A stretch of DNA of 64,000 nucleotides from contig NZ_CP042467.1 of assembly GCF_007993755.1 (NCBI RefSeq), forward strand, positions 3,000,001 to 3,064,000, written 5' to 3'. The notes beneath the pieces are model-generated. The model was given only the letters and a program-made list of their open reading frames with translations, had not been told where the DNA came from and ran no database searches. This DNA comes from Microvenator marinus (GTDB lineage: Bacteria > Myxococcota_A > Bradymonadia > Bradymonadales > Bradymonadaceae). The translations under genes and the position numbers were made by a program. Below are positions 16,458 through 24,392 of the stretch, in pieces (position 1 is the first letter of the stretch; each line of letters starts with the position of its first letter).

Positions 16458-17142
16458 TGAACCGGTTATCAAGATGGTTGGGGTCAATAAAGTGTACGAG
16501 GGCGTGGTCCCAACGCCCGTGCTCTTTGATATCGACCTCAACATCTACCCAGGCGATTTTGCGGTGATCCTTGGAAAGAGTGGTTCTGGGAAGACGACGT
16601 TGCTTAACATCGCGGGCCTCCTCGACAGCGCGACGTCTGGCCGAATCGAGGTTGAGGGACGCGCGGTGCACGAGATGGACGAGGACCAGCGCGCCGATCT
16701 TCGGCGAATGTTCTTCGGATTCATCTTCCAATTTCATCATCTTTTGCCTGATTTTGATGTGATGGAGAACGCGTTGATGCCGTGCAGAATTCGGGGCAAA
16801 TCGTTTGAGGACGAGGCCTTTGAACGTGTGGCGGAGATGCTGAGAATGGTGGAGCTCGGCGAGAAGCTCAAGAGCTATCCGTCGCAGCTCTCGGGCGGCC
16901 AGAGGCAACGAGTGGCGGTGGTTAGGGCTTTCGCCAACCAACCTCGTGTGGTGCTCGCCGATGAGCCGACAGGAAGCTTAGATTCAAAGACTACCGTGCA
17001 GGTCCTCGCCCTCATGAAGGACATCATGCAGAAGTTCGGGACTGCCTTCGTGATGGTTACCCACGACGAAGCCATGACGGATGTGGCGAACCGTGTCATC
17101 GAACTCAAGGACGGTCGTATCGTCCGTGATGAAAAAAAGTAA
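16447..17142 (+). CDS. ABC transporter ATPase, LolD/MacB-N type
   Basis: 231 residues starting at a GTG codon 16447. The sequence GGAGGTGATCC immediately before it is an almost full-length match to the 16S anti-Shine-Dalgarno and lies inside the end of the permease gene. Walker A is GKSGSGKTT (about 43-51), the Q-loop FQFHHLLPDF, the signature LSGGQRQRVAVVRA, Walker B VVLADEPTGSLD and the H-loop VMVTHDE. The LolD-family marker HHLLPDFD is clear. It powers the permease encoded just upstream; substrate could be lipoprotein or a small molecule. An intrinsic terminator follows at 17183. Confidence 0.93.
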   Translation: METSEPVIKMVGVNKVYEGVVPTPVLFDIDLNIYPGDFAVILGKSGSGKTTLLNIAGLLDSATSGRIEVEGRAVHEMDEDQRADLRRMFFGFIFQFHHLLPDFDVMENALMPCRIRGKSFEDEAFERVAEMLRMVELGEKLKSYPSQLSGGQRQRVAVVRAFANQPRVVLADEPTGSLDSKTTVQVLALMKDIMQKFGTAFVMVTHDEAMTDVANRVIELKDGRIVRDEKK

Positions 17143-17182
17143 AAAAATCCTCAACACTTCGCTTTTTCGTCCGAAAATATAG

Positions 17183-17210
17183 GTGGGAGCTTTTCCCACT
17201 TTTTTATTTT
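17183..17210 (+). terminator. Intrinsic terminator of the exporter operon
   Basis: GTGGGA (17183-17188), a 5-base loop, then TCCCAC (17194-17199) form a perfect 6-bp stem, immediately followed by a T-rich tract (TTTTTTATTTT). It is 40 bases after the ATPase stop codon. Confidence 0.85.
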
Positions 17211-17236
17211 CCCAACCTTTCTGGAGGGTAACTGAT

Positions 17237-18112
17237 ATGGACGAAAAAATACGATATCCGCACCAGGCTTGGTGTTTAGCAATCTTGAAGGCATTTGACC
17301 CGAACCTAAAAACCCTACGAACCCATAAACTGGAAGGATCTGTGGCGATCACAAAAGGGGCAGGACCTGCCCTTTGGGGTCCCTTGGCTCTCTATTTGTC
17401 CAACCGAATGGTGGCCATAGAACACTCGTCAGATTCTTTGAGTTTTAGAGATTTTGCTGGGTTTCGGATTCGGATTGCGAGGGCTTCGAGCCGCTACATT
17501 CGGGCAGGACAAGAGGGTTTGCATCCGGCATTGGTAGTGTTTTGCCATCGCTACCCGTCGACTTTGCTAAAGCTGAAGGAGGTTCTTGAGCCTTTCGGTC
17601 CTTGGGGAATTTGGAGATTTGGCCCCCTTGAAATGGGGCCGATCATCCTCATTTCGACCTCGACCTTGAAGTACACCCCGAGGAACGCGTGGCTGAAGCA
17701 CATGGCGCGCATCCCGAGTAACGGCGAGGATTTTATGGATTTTGTGGAGTTGATATTATCGGAGAATGCCCTTAGTTTAGAAGCCAAGGGTGTGTTGATG
17801 GAGGAAATCATGAGTATTGGACGTCAAGAAGGAAGAATCAGCGATGAGCGGATGGAGGCGTTTGGAAAGAAGGTCGATGAATGGATTCAGCGAGAGACCG
17901 AAGCCATTCGTCGAGAAGAACGTCTAAAGTTCGATAACGAAACGCGTGAACTGGTTCGAGCGTTGCAGGCCGAGAACGCGGCTCTTCGGGCCGAGAACGC
18001 GGCTCTTCGGGCCGAGAACGAAGCTCTCAAAGCTGAGGTCGCGGCTCTCAAAGCTGAGGTCGCGGCTCTTCGGGCCAAGGTCGCAGAACTTCAGGCAAGA
18101 CTCGGAGAATAG
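17237..18112 (+). CDS. Unknown protein with a C-terminal heptad-repeat coiled coil
   Basis: 291 residues from ATG 17237, with GGAGGG upstream; an earlier Met at 17183 lies in the terminator and is rejected. The first 190 residues form a soluble domain containing IRYPHQAWCLAILKAFDPN and a mid-region YTPRNAWLKHMARI. A Glu/Arg-rich helix follows. The last 47 residues are six perfect heptads of the A-E-N/V-A-A-L-R type with Leu at every seventh position and Asn or Val at the matching core place. This predicts an uninterrupted parallel coiled coil. Family not recognised; the N-terminal part vaguely resembles Rpn-type putative transposase/nuclease proteins, but I cannot confirm this. Confidence 0.65.
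   Translation: MDEKIRYPHQAWCLAILKAFDPNLKTLRTHKLEGSVAITKGAGPALWGPLALYLSNRMVAIEHSSDSLSFRDFAGFRIRIARASSRYIRAGQEGLHPALVVFCHRYPSTLLKLKEVLEPFGPWGIWRFGPLEMGPIILISTSTLKYTPRNAWLKHMARIPSNGEDFMDFVELILSENALSLEAKGVLMEEIMSIGRQEGRISDERMEAFGKKVDEWIQRETEAIRREERLKFDNETRELVRALQAENAALRAENAALRAENEALKAEVAALKAEVAALRAKVAELQARLGE
17969..18094 (+). repeat. Six 21-bp tandem coding repeats (heptads)
   Basis: Six units of exactly 21 bases encode seven-residue repeats (AENAALR twice, then AENEALK, AEVAALK, AEVAALR and AKVAELQ). The first two units are identical at DNA level and the others differ by a few bases, implying recent slippage or unequal exchange. Copy number may vary between strains. Confidence 0.9.
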
Positions 18113-18161
18113 TCCGAGACCTGAGCTGCCAATTCACTACACTATTCCCGAACAACAATGA

Positions 18162-18190
18162 CTGAAAGCTGGGGCTTTCAGAGTTTTGGG
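18162..18190 (+). terminator. Possible intrinsic terminator after the coiled-coil gene
   Basis: CTGAAAGC (18162-18169), a TGGG loop and GCTTTCAG (18174-18181) form a perfect 8-bp stem followed by AGTTTTGGG. The T-tract is interrupted, so the efficiency is uncertain. Confidence 0.5.
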
Positions 18191-18245
18191 CTTTTAGTCT
18201 TTACAAAGGCTCTTAGCCCATATGATTACTTCTGAGCTCTACAAC

Positions 18246-18277
18246 GCGCATCCAAGGAGGACTGAGCCCTCCTTTAC
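18246..18277 (+). repeat. 32-bp hairpin element, copy 2
   Basis: Same element as at 13954-13985, with one loop base different. Here it ends 17 bases before the carboxyltransferase start at 18295, and a separate GAGG ribosome-binding site (18284-18287) lies between. The element is therefore not needed as the ribosome-binding site and is probably a leader or regulatory hairpin. Confidence 0.75.
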
Positions 18278-18294
18278 AATCATGAGGTTTATTG

Positions 18295-19827
18295 ATGAGT
18301 CAGCACGATGAGATTTTACGTGAGCGGGAGGCAGAGGTCCTCAAAGGCGGCAAAGAGAAGTACCACGCGAAGAATTCCGTACAAGGAAAGCTCTTTTGCC
18401 GCGAGCGCCTAAACCTTCTCCTCGATGATGGGCTTGAGATCGAAGACGGCAAGTTTGCCAATATCAATGCGGGCGACCTACCGGCCGACGGCGTCATCAC
18501 GGGCGTTGGCAAAATTCAGGGGCGCCGAGTGGCCGTCATGGCCAACGACTCCACCGTCAAGGCTGGCTCGTGGGGCTGGCGCACGGTTGAAAAGATCATC
18601 CGCATCCAGGAAACCGCAGAGCGGCTCAAGATCCCGATGCTCTACCTCGTAGATTCCGCGGGCGCGCGCATCACCGACCAGATCGAGATGTTCCCTGGTC
18701 GACGCGGTGCCGGTAAGATCTTCTACAACCAGGTTCGCTTGAGCGGCTTTGTGCCTCAGATTTGCTTGCTCTTTGGCCCCTCGGCCGCGGGGGGAGCCTA
18801 CATCCCCGCGTTCTGCGACGTCGTGGTCATGGTCAACGGCAACGCGAGCATGTACCTCGGCTCGCCGCGAATGGCCGAGATGGTTATCGGGGAGAAAGTG
18901 ACGCTCGAAGAAATGGGTGGTGCAGACATGCATTGCCGCGTCTCGGGCTGCGGCGATGTGCTTGTTGACACCGAACAAGAGGCGATCGAGTTCTGCAAGG
19001 ACTACCTCTCTTATCTTCCGTCGAACTGCCACGAAGAGCCGCCTTTCATGGAGCCCAAAGCTCCGCAAGAGCAGAAGAAGTCGCTCGACGAGCTCATCCC
19101 CGAGAACCAGAACAAGGCCTTCGACATGAAGAAGGTCATCAAGCATTTGGTGGACGACTCGGAGTTCTTGGAGATCAAAAAACTCTTCGCTCAAGAGCTC
19201 ATCACCGCATTCGCCCGCATCGACGGGCGCTCCGTGGGAATTGTGGCGAGTCAGCCCAAACACCTCGGCGGTGTACTCTTTGTGAACTCAGCCGATAAGG
19301 CTGCGCGCTTCATCAACCTCTGCGACGCTTTCGGTGTGCCGCTCATCTTCCTGGCCGATGTACCGGGCTTCATGATCGGCACCAAAGTCGAGCGCGAAGG
19401 CATCATCCGCCACGGCGCAAAGATGATTTCGGCAGTCAGCGAAGCGACCGTCCCTAAGCTATCGGTGGTGGTCCGCAAAGCCTATGGCGCAGGTCTCTAC
19501 GCGATGTGCGGCCCGGGATTCGAGCCCGATGTGAGCATCGCACTTCCAGAAGCCATGATCGCGGTCATGGGCCCAGAAGCCGCGGTCAACGCCGTGTTCG
19601 CGAACAAGATCGAGGCGATGCCCGAAGACAAACGTCCCGCCTATGTGGAAGAGCTTCGCGAAGAGTTTAAGAAGGATATTGATATCTTCCGACTCGCGAG
19701 CGAGATGGTGGTGGACCATATCGTGCCCAAAGAACACCTTCGCGACGAACTCAAGGCCCGCCTCAACGTTTACGAGACCAAAGAGAAAGACTGGCCGCTC
19801 AAGAAGCGCGCCGTCACCCCAGTTTAA
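18295..19827 (+). CDS. Acyl-CoA carboxylase carboxyltransferase (beta) subunit
   Basis: 510 residues from ATG 18295 (a TTG precedes it in frame). This is a complete carboxyltransferase with two crotonase-like halves: N-terminal DSAGARI and GPSAAGGAYIPAFCDVVVMV, and C-terminal ADVPGFMIGTKVEREGIIRHGAKMISAVSEATVPKLSVVVRKAYGAG. Family knowledge: the beta subunit of propionyl-, methylcrotonyl- or related acyl-CoA carboxylases transfers CO2 from carboxybiotin to the acyl-CoA. The biotin carboxylase/carrier subunit is not in the window. It converges on an acyl-CoA dehydrogenase with three bases between the stops, so both may serve acyl-CoA breakdown. Substrate cannot be fixed from sequence. Confidence 0.9.
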   Translation: MSQHDEILREREAEVLKGGKEKYHAKNSVQGKLFCRERLNLLLDDGLEIEDGKFANINAGDLPADGVITGVGKIQGRRVAVMANDSTVKAGSWGWRTVEKIIRIQETAERLKIPMLYLVDSAGARITDQIEMFPGRRGAGKIFYNQVRLSGFVPQICLLFGPSAAGGAYIPAFCDVVVMVNGNASMYLGSPRMAEMVIGEKVTLEEMGGADMHCRVSGCGDVLVDTEQEAIEFCKDYLSYLPSNCHEEPPFMEPKAPQEQKKSLDELIPENQNKAFDMKKVIKHLVDDSEFLEIKKLFAQELITAFARIDGRSVGIVASQPKHLGGVLFVNSADKAARFINLCDAFGVPLIFLADVPGFMIGTKVEREGIIRHGAKMISAVSEATVPKLSVVVRKAYGAGLYAMCGPGFEPDVSIALPEAMIAVMGPEAAVNAVFANKIEAMPEDKRPAYVEELREEFKKDIDIFRLASEMVVDHIVPKEHLRDELKARLNVYETKEKDWPLKKRAVTPV

Positions 19828-19830
19828 ACC

Positions 19831-21618
19831 TCAGAACGGGTACTTCTCTTTCTCGACCACAGCGTCAGCCACCACACGTCGCATGCCGATTTGGTCCACG
19901 CGGGAGCGCGGCGCAAGGCGAGCGATATTGTCCAGATGGGCGTGTAGCTTCTCGCCATGAGTCAGGTGGGCCATGAGATTCTCAGCCAGTCCGACCGTCT
20001 TCTGATACGCCTGGGAGACGGCGAGCCGGCACGCAGCGCGGTGTGGCGCACTTGCGCCCGCACCTTTTAGGCGAACCACCTCTTGTGTGCGTGCCACGGT
20101 AGAATCCGCCAGGTAGACCTGAATAATCATATCGGCCAGATCCATCAAGATCTCCTGCTGCTCACGCAGGTCCGCCATATGCTTTTGAATAGCCTGGTTC
20201 GCGGCGTAGACCGCTACACGCTTGGCTTGTTCGGTCTGAAAGATCTCGAGCGCGAGCCCGGGGTCGTCCTCTTGCCCAGGCGCGGTGGCGTGTTTGGAGC
20301 TCCCAAGCTCCGCCTCCACCTTCTGAATCATCTCGAAGAGATTCAACTCGCCTTTCATCGTGCGCTTTAGGATGGTGCCCGGGATCAACATCCGGTTGAT
20401 CTCGTTCGTACCCTCGAAAATACGGTTGATGCGTGCGTCGCGATAGAGCCGTTCGACCTCGTACTCTTGCGAATACCCGTAGCCACCGTGGATTTGAACG
20501 GCTTCATCCACCACAAAATCCAAAACTTCGGAGCCCACGATTTTCATGATCGAATCCTCGACCGCGTACTCTTCAATGGCGTCCATCATCTTTTGGATAT
20601 AGTCCGGGGCCTTGGTGTCGAGCGCGCCGAGGCTCTCGTCCATATAGCCAGCCACGCGGTAGGCCATGGATTCGAGCGCGTAAATCTGGGTCGCCATATC
20701 GCCAAGCTTGGCACGTATCGCGCCGAACTCACTCAACGACTGGCCAAATTGCTGGCGCTCTTCGGCGTACTTTGCGGCGAGCCCCACGGCGCGTTTTGCA
20801 GCGCCGGCAACGCCTACACCGAGCTTGAAACGCCCGATATTCAGAATATTAAACGCAATCTTATGCCCTTTTCCGATTTCACCGAGCAAATTTTCTTTCG
20901 GGACACGCACGTCTTCTAGAATTAGCTGGCGCGTGGACGAGCCTTTGATGCCCATCTTCTTTTCTTCGGCCCCAACGTCTACGCCCGCGCGGTCCCGCTC
21001 CACCAAAAATGCCGTGAATTTGGTGCCGTCCACCTGACAAAACACGGTGAAAAGGTCCGCAAAACCCGCGTTGGTGATCCACATTTTGGTGCCATTGAGC
21101 ACGTAATGCTCACCGTCTTCGTCTAGAACGGCCTTGGTTTTGGCGGCCATGGCGTCCGAGCCGCTCCCCGGCTCAGTCAGAGCATAAGCGGCAATGAGTT
21201 CACCGGTGGCCAGTTTTGGCAGCCATTTGGTCTTCTGTTCGTGATTTCCAAAGAGTAGGAGCGGCAGGGTCCCGATTCCAGTGTGCGCGCCGAAAGTCAC
21301 GGAGAACGCCGCGTATTGTGAGATGTACTCGGTGACGATGAAGCTCGTGGACTTATCTACACCTAGGCCGCCGTATTCCTCGGGGATATCCATCATCAGG
21401 AATCCGGCTTCCGCTGATTTCTTGAGGAGTTCGACCATCTTGTCGAAGTCGCCGTGCTCCATGGCTTCCACATGAGGGAGAACCTCGCGCTCCATGAAGT
21501 CCCGCGCGGTCTGCGCGAACATATGTTGTTCCTCTGAGAATTTTTCCGGGCAAAAAATCTCCTCATTTCCAACGTCTTGGATGAGGAACGAACAACCTTT
21601 GGGCGCTGCCTGACTCAT
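19831..21618 (-). CDS. fadE: Acyl-CoA dehydrogenase, long FadE/VLCAD-like form
   Basis: 595 residues, close to Bacillus FadE and mitochondrial VLCAD in length. The normal dehydrogenase core contains AYALTEPGSGSDA (FAD/substrate loop), WITNAGFADLFTVF, QIHGGYGYSQEYEVERLYRDARI and the catalytic-Glu segment IFEGTNEI, followed by a 150-residue helical C-terminal extension as in VLCAD types. Family knowledge: FAD-dependent alpha,beta-desaturation of fatty acyl-CoA, the first step of beta-oxidation, with electrons passed to ETF. A good sigma-70 promoter and an 18-bp FadR-like palindrome lie directly upstream, so expression should be fatty-acid inducible. Confidence 0.93.
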   Translation of the reverse strand: MSQAAPKGCSFLIQDVGNEEIFCPEKFSEEQHMFAQTARDFMEREVLPHVEAMEHGDFDKMVELLKKSAEAGFLMMDIPEEYGGLGVDKSTSFIVTEYISQYAAFSVTFGAHTGIGTLPLLLFGNHEQKTKWLPKLATGELIAAYALTEPGSGSDAMAAKTKAVLDEDGEHYVLNGTKMWITNAGFADLFTVFCQVDGTKFTAFLVERDRAGVDVGAEEKKMGIKGSSTRQLILEDVRVPKENLLGEIGKGHKIAFNILNIGRFKLGVGVAGAAKRAVGLAAKYAEERQQFGQSLSEFGAIRAKLGDMATQIYALESMAYRVAGYMDESLGALDTKAPDYIQKMMDAIEEYAVEDSIMKIVGSEVLDFVVDEAVQIHGGYGYSQEYEVERLYRDARINRIFEGTNEINRMLIPGTILKRTMKGELNLFEMIQKVEAELGSSKHATAPGQEDDPGLALEIFQTEQAKRVAVYAANQAIQKHMADLREQQEILMDLADMIIQVYLADSTVARTQEVVRLKGAGASAPHRAACRLAVSQAYQKTVGLAENLMAHLTHGEKLHAHLDNIARLAPRSRVDQIGMRRVVADAVVEKEKYPF

Positions 21619-21633
21619 GATCTACTCCATAAA

Positions 21634-21651
21634 TGAATGACCGCTCATTCA
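21634..21651. promoter_or_regulatory. FadR(TetR)-like operator of the acyl-CoA dehydrogenase gene
   Basis: TGAATGA-CCGC-TCATTCA is an 18-bp site with perfect 7-base arms. These are the arms of the Bacillus FadR (TetR family) consensus TGAATGANTANTCATTCA for beta-oxidation genes. It sits eight bases downstream of the -10 box, over the expected transcription start, and 15 bases upstream of the start codon. A repressor here would block transcription until acyl-CoA releases it. Confidence 0.75.
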
Positions 21652-21659
21652 CGTTTTGA

Positions 21660-21688
21660 ATACTAACCGCCGGCTTGCCTCAAGTCAA
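21660..21688 (-). promoter_or_regulatory. Sigma-70 promoter of the acyl-CoA dehydrogenase gene
   Basis: On the minus strand TTGACT (21683-21688), a 17-base spacer, then TAGTAT (21660-21665). Five of six bases match in the -35 and four of six in the -10. It lies immediately upstream of the FadR-like palindrome. Confidence 0.7.
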
Positions 21689-21708
21689 CGGATCAAGGTG
21701 GTCGGACC

Positions 21709-21767
21709 TTGACAATCGCCTGATTTCTTGGGATGAAACTAGGGCCGGGCTCTCCGGGGAGGAGAGC
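21709..21767 (+). promoter_or_regulatory. Possible kamA promoter and leader hairpin
   Basis: TTGACA at 21709-21714 is a perfect -35 box. With a 17-base spacer the -10 would be GATGAA (21732-21737), which is weak. Downstream, GCTCTCC (21749-21755) and GGAGAGC (21761-21767) form a perfect 7-bp hairpin in the leader. Confidence 0.35.
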
Positions 21768-21818
21768 GTGGACTCGGTATGCGGTTACGGCCCGCCGCGC
21801 CAAATTCCAACTCACGAT

Positions 21819-21834
21819 ACGAACGTTTGTTCGT
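21819..21834. promoter_or_regulatory. Inverted repeat upstream of kamA
   Basis: ACGAAC-GTTT-GTTCGT, a perfect 6-base inverted repeat of 16 bp, ends 40 bases before the kamA start. It has the look of a TetR-type operator. No regulator gene is adjacent, so the binding protein is unknown. Confidence 0.4.
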
Positions 21835-21874
21835 GACGAGCCGTGAGAGAAGAACTTGGTGTCAAAGGAGAGCT

Positions 21875-23260
21875 ATGAGCACCGCTGAAGAAACTATTGT
21901 ACCCGAGAAATTTCACGCCGCGCCGCCCGAGCAGCGCAAAACCAAACCACCCGTGGATCCCGCGTCTTTAACGCACCGCAACCTGCTTGACGGGGAGTTC
22001 TGGCGCCCGATGTTTGACGTCGACCGCGAGACCTTCCTCGATTTCAAATGGCAGATGAAGAACTCTCTTTATCAAGAGAAGAAGCTCATCGAGATGCTTG
22101 AAGGCACCGCGCCTCAGGAGTTCATCGAGGACGCAAAACGCGGCTTCCACCTGGCCCCAATGGCCGTGCGCGTCACCCCGTACTTGCTGAGTCTGATCGA
22201 CTGGCAGGACCCTTGGAATGACCCGATTCGCACACAATTTATCCCGCTAGCTTCGCGTCTCTACGAAGACCACCCGATGCTGACGCTCGACTCCTTGCAC
22301 GAGCAAGAAGACGCGCCGGTACCCGGTCTGACGCATCGATACTTTGATAAGGCTTTGTTCCTGCCGCTCAACACCTGCCCGGTTTACTGTCGCTTCTGTA
22401 CCCGCAGCTACGCCATCGGCGTGGACACAGACACGGTTGAAAAGGTGGACCTCAAGGTGGACCCTAAGCGTTGGGAGCAGGCGTTTGCGTATATCGAGTC
22501 GCGCCCTGAGCTTGAGGATATCGTCATCTCCGGCGGAGACGCGTTCAACCTGCCCGCGAAGTACATCCAGATGATCGGCGAGCGACTGCTCAACATGCCG
22601 AATATCCGGAGAATTCGTTTTGCGACGAAGGGGCCGGCAGTCATGCCGATGAAAGTTCTCTCGGACACTGATTGGGTGGACGCACTGACCGCCGTAAACG
22701 ACCTTGGCCGAAAGCTCCACAAGCACGTCTGCTTGCACACGCACTTCAACACGCCGAACGAGATCACCGAGATCACGCGCGAAGCGATGAACGTGCTCTT
22801 CGAGCGCGGCATCACGCTCAGAAACCAGTCTGTGCTTCAGGCGGGCGTCAATGACACCACCGAGGTCATGCAGGAGCTCGTCAGAAGGCTTAGCGAGATC
22901 AACGTGCACCCTTATTACGTCTACCAGCACGATATGGTGCGAGGCGTAGAGGACTTGCGCACATCGCTCAAGACCAATATCGACATCGAGAAGTTCATCC
23001 GCGGAAGCGTCGCGGGCTTCAACTCGCCGGTATTCGTGGTGGACGCGCCGGGCGGCGGCGGAAAGCGCGTGGCTCACTCGTTTGAGCACTACAACACCGA
23101 GACCGGCGTGAGCGTCTTCACGGCGCCGAGCGTCAAGCCGGGCCAGAAGTTCCTCTACTTCGACCCGTTGCACAGCCTCACCGAGGACATGCGAGAGCGT
23201 TGGAGAGACCCCGTGGAACGCCGCATCATGGTAGACGAAGCGCTCAACGCGTGCCGCTAA
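21875..23260 (+). CDS. kamA: KamA-family radical SAM aminomutase (lysine 2,3-aminomutase type)
   Basis: 461 residues from ATG 21875, with AAAGGAG upstream. The iron-sulphur cysteine triad is Cys 168, 172 and 175 in LNTCPVYCRFCTR, the CxxxCxxC of radical SAM enzymes. The Gly-rich DAPGGGGK near the C-terminus carries the PLP-binding lysine. The body has the KamA signatures ISGGDAF, THFNTPNEITEITREAM and LQAGVNDT. Family knowledge: converts L-lysine to beta-lysine using SAM, PLP and a 4Fe-4S cluster. The beta-lysine acetyltransferase (ablB) that would make an osmolyte is not adjacent. A glycosyltransferase starts one base after the stop. Confidence 0.9.
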   Translation: MSTAEETIVPEKFHAAPPEQRKTKPPVDPASLTHRNLLDGEFWRPMFDVDRETFLDFKWQMKNSLYQEKKLIEMLEGTAPQEFIEDAKRGFHLAPMAVRVTPYLLSLIDWQDPWNDPIRTQFIPLASRLYEDHPMLTLDSLHEQEDAPVPGLTHRYFDKALFLPLNTCPVYCRFCTRSYAIGVDTDTVEKVDLKVDPKRWEQAFAYIESRPELEDIVISGGDAFNLPAKYIQMIGERLLNMPNIRRIRFATKGPAVMPMKVLSDTDWVDALTAVNDLGRKLHKHVCLHTHFNTPNEITEITREAMNVLFERGITLRNQSVLQAGVNDTTEVMQELVRRLSEINVHPYYVYQHDMVRGVEDLRTSLKTNIDIEKFIRGSVAGFNSPVFVVDAPGGGGKRVAHSFEHYNTETGVSVFTAPSVKPGQKFLYFDPLHSLTEDMRERWRDPVERRIMVDEALNACR

Positions 23261-23261
23261 C

Positions 23262-24392
23262 GTGAGGGTCGTCCACGTCACAACGGTTCCGACTTCGCTG
23301 ATTTTTATCGCGGGGCAGATCGACTGGATGCGCGAGCGTGGCGTGGACGTTCACGTGATTTCATCGCCTGGGGCGGAGCTCGATGCGTTTGGTGCGGCAC
23401 ATAGCGTGCCGGTCTACGGCGTAGAAATGCCGCGTGCCATCACACCTCTGGAGGACCTCAAAGCCGTGCGTGCGCTCGCCCGCGTCATCCGCGGCATCCG
23501 GCCAGATATCGTGCACGCACACACACCCAAAGGTGGGCTCCTGGGCATGATGGCCGCCACGGCCGCGTGTGTACCCTACAAGATTTATCATATGCGGGGC
23601 CTGCTTACGCTCACAGCCAAGGGCGCGCGGCGCCGGCTACTGGCCGCGGCCGAATCCACGAGTACTGAGCTCGCAGACCTGGTCATCTGTCAGAGCCATT
23701 CCCTCAGGGCTGAAGCCCTAAAGCAGGGCCTCATTACTACTGAGCGCTCCACTGTGCTCGTCCAGGGCTCAAACGGGGTCAACACTCAGAGATTCGCACC
23801 AAACGCGAATCTGGGCCAAATGGCGAGGTCTGAGCTAGGCATTCCACAAGATGCGCGTGTGGTGGGTTTTGTAGGGAGGCTTGTGGGGGACAAGGGTGTG
23901 CGGGAGTTGGCTACGGCCTGGCGAGAGATTGGCGAAGATCCTAGGAACCATCTGCTGATTGTGGGCGATTACGAGCCTCGAGATCCGGTGCCTGAGTCGA
24001 CCCGTGAATTCTTAAGCCATGCGCCGAATGTTCATATCGTGGGGTGGCAAACGGACACACCTAGATTCTACGCGGCGATGGACCTACTGGTGCTCCCCAC
24101 GTACCGAGAGGGTTTTCCGAACGTGCCTCTGGAGGCCGCAGCGATGGGCCTTCCGGTGGTCGCGACCGAGGTTGTAGGTTGTGTGGACGCAGTGGCAGAC
24201 GGGGTGACAGGCACGTTGGTTCCGGCACGCAATGTGCCGCGGCTACGCGAAGCCATCGAGCGTTATCTAGAAAGCCCTGAGCTCGCAAGAAGACACGGCG
24301 AGTCAGGGCGCAGGCGCATGGTCACCGAGTTCGACCCCGAAGTGATTTATGAGGCCCTCTACCACGTGTACTGCCATGCGTCTGGTCATTGA
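23262..24392 (+). CDS. Glycosyltransferase family 4
   Basis: 376 residues from a GTG start one base after kamA, so probably co-transcribed. It is a GT-B fold: the N-terminal Rossmann domain has DIVHAHTPKGGLLGMMAA (typical of group 1 transferases acting on undecaprenyl-linked sugars). The C-terminal nucleotide-sugar domain has GRLVGDKGVRELATAW and the retaining-GT4 motif PTYREGFPNVPLEAAAMGLPVVATEVVGC, with the E-x7-E pattern. It probably adds a sugar to a cell-surface polysaccharide at the inner membrane. The following gene overlaps its end by 17 bases. Confidence 0.9.
   Translation: MRVVHVTTVPTSLIFIAGQIDWMRERGVDVHVISSPGAELDAFGAAHSVPVYGVEMPRAITPLEDLKAVRALARVIRGIRPDIVHAHTPKGGLLGMMAATAACVPYKIYHMRGLLTLTAKGARRRLLAAAESTSTELADLVICQSHSLRAEALKQGLITTERSTVLVQGSNGVNTQRFAPNANLGQMARSELGIPQDARVVGFVGRLVGDKGVRELATAWREIGEDPRNHLLIVGDYEPRDPVPESTREFLSHAPNVHIVGWQTDTPRFYAAMDLLVLPTYREGFPNVPLEAAAMGLPVVATEVVGCVDAVADGVTGTLVPARNVPRLREAIERYLESPELARRHGESGRRRMVTEFDPEVIYEALYHVYCHASGH

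Noticed and set aside
13999-17142. The exporter named as MacAB
   Set aside because: The permease and ATPase are separate genes, whereas MacB is a fusion; the LolD-like ATPase signature fits a LolCD/FtsX type better, so no macAB name was given.
18478-19263. 261-codon frame opposite the carboxyltransferase
   Set aside because: No motif or start signal; the sense frame is strongly conserved.
22247-23281. 344-codon open frame opposite kamA
   Set aside because: It is a mirror of the codon bias of kamA, which has clear catalytic motifs; the antisense product has no recognisable domain.
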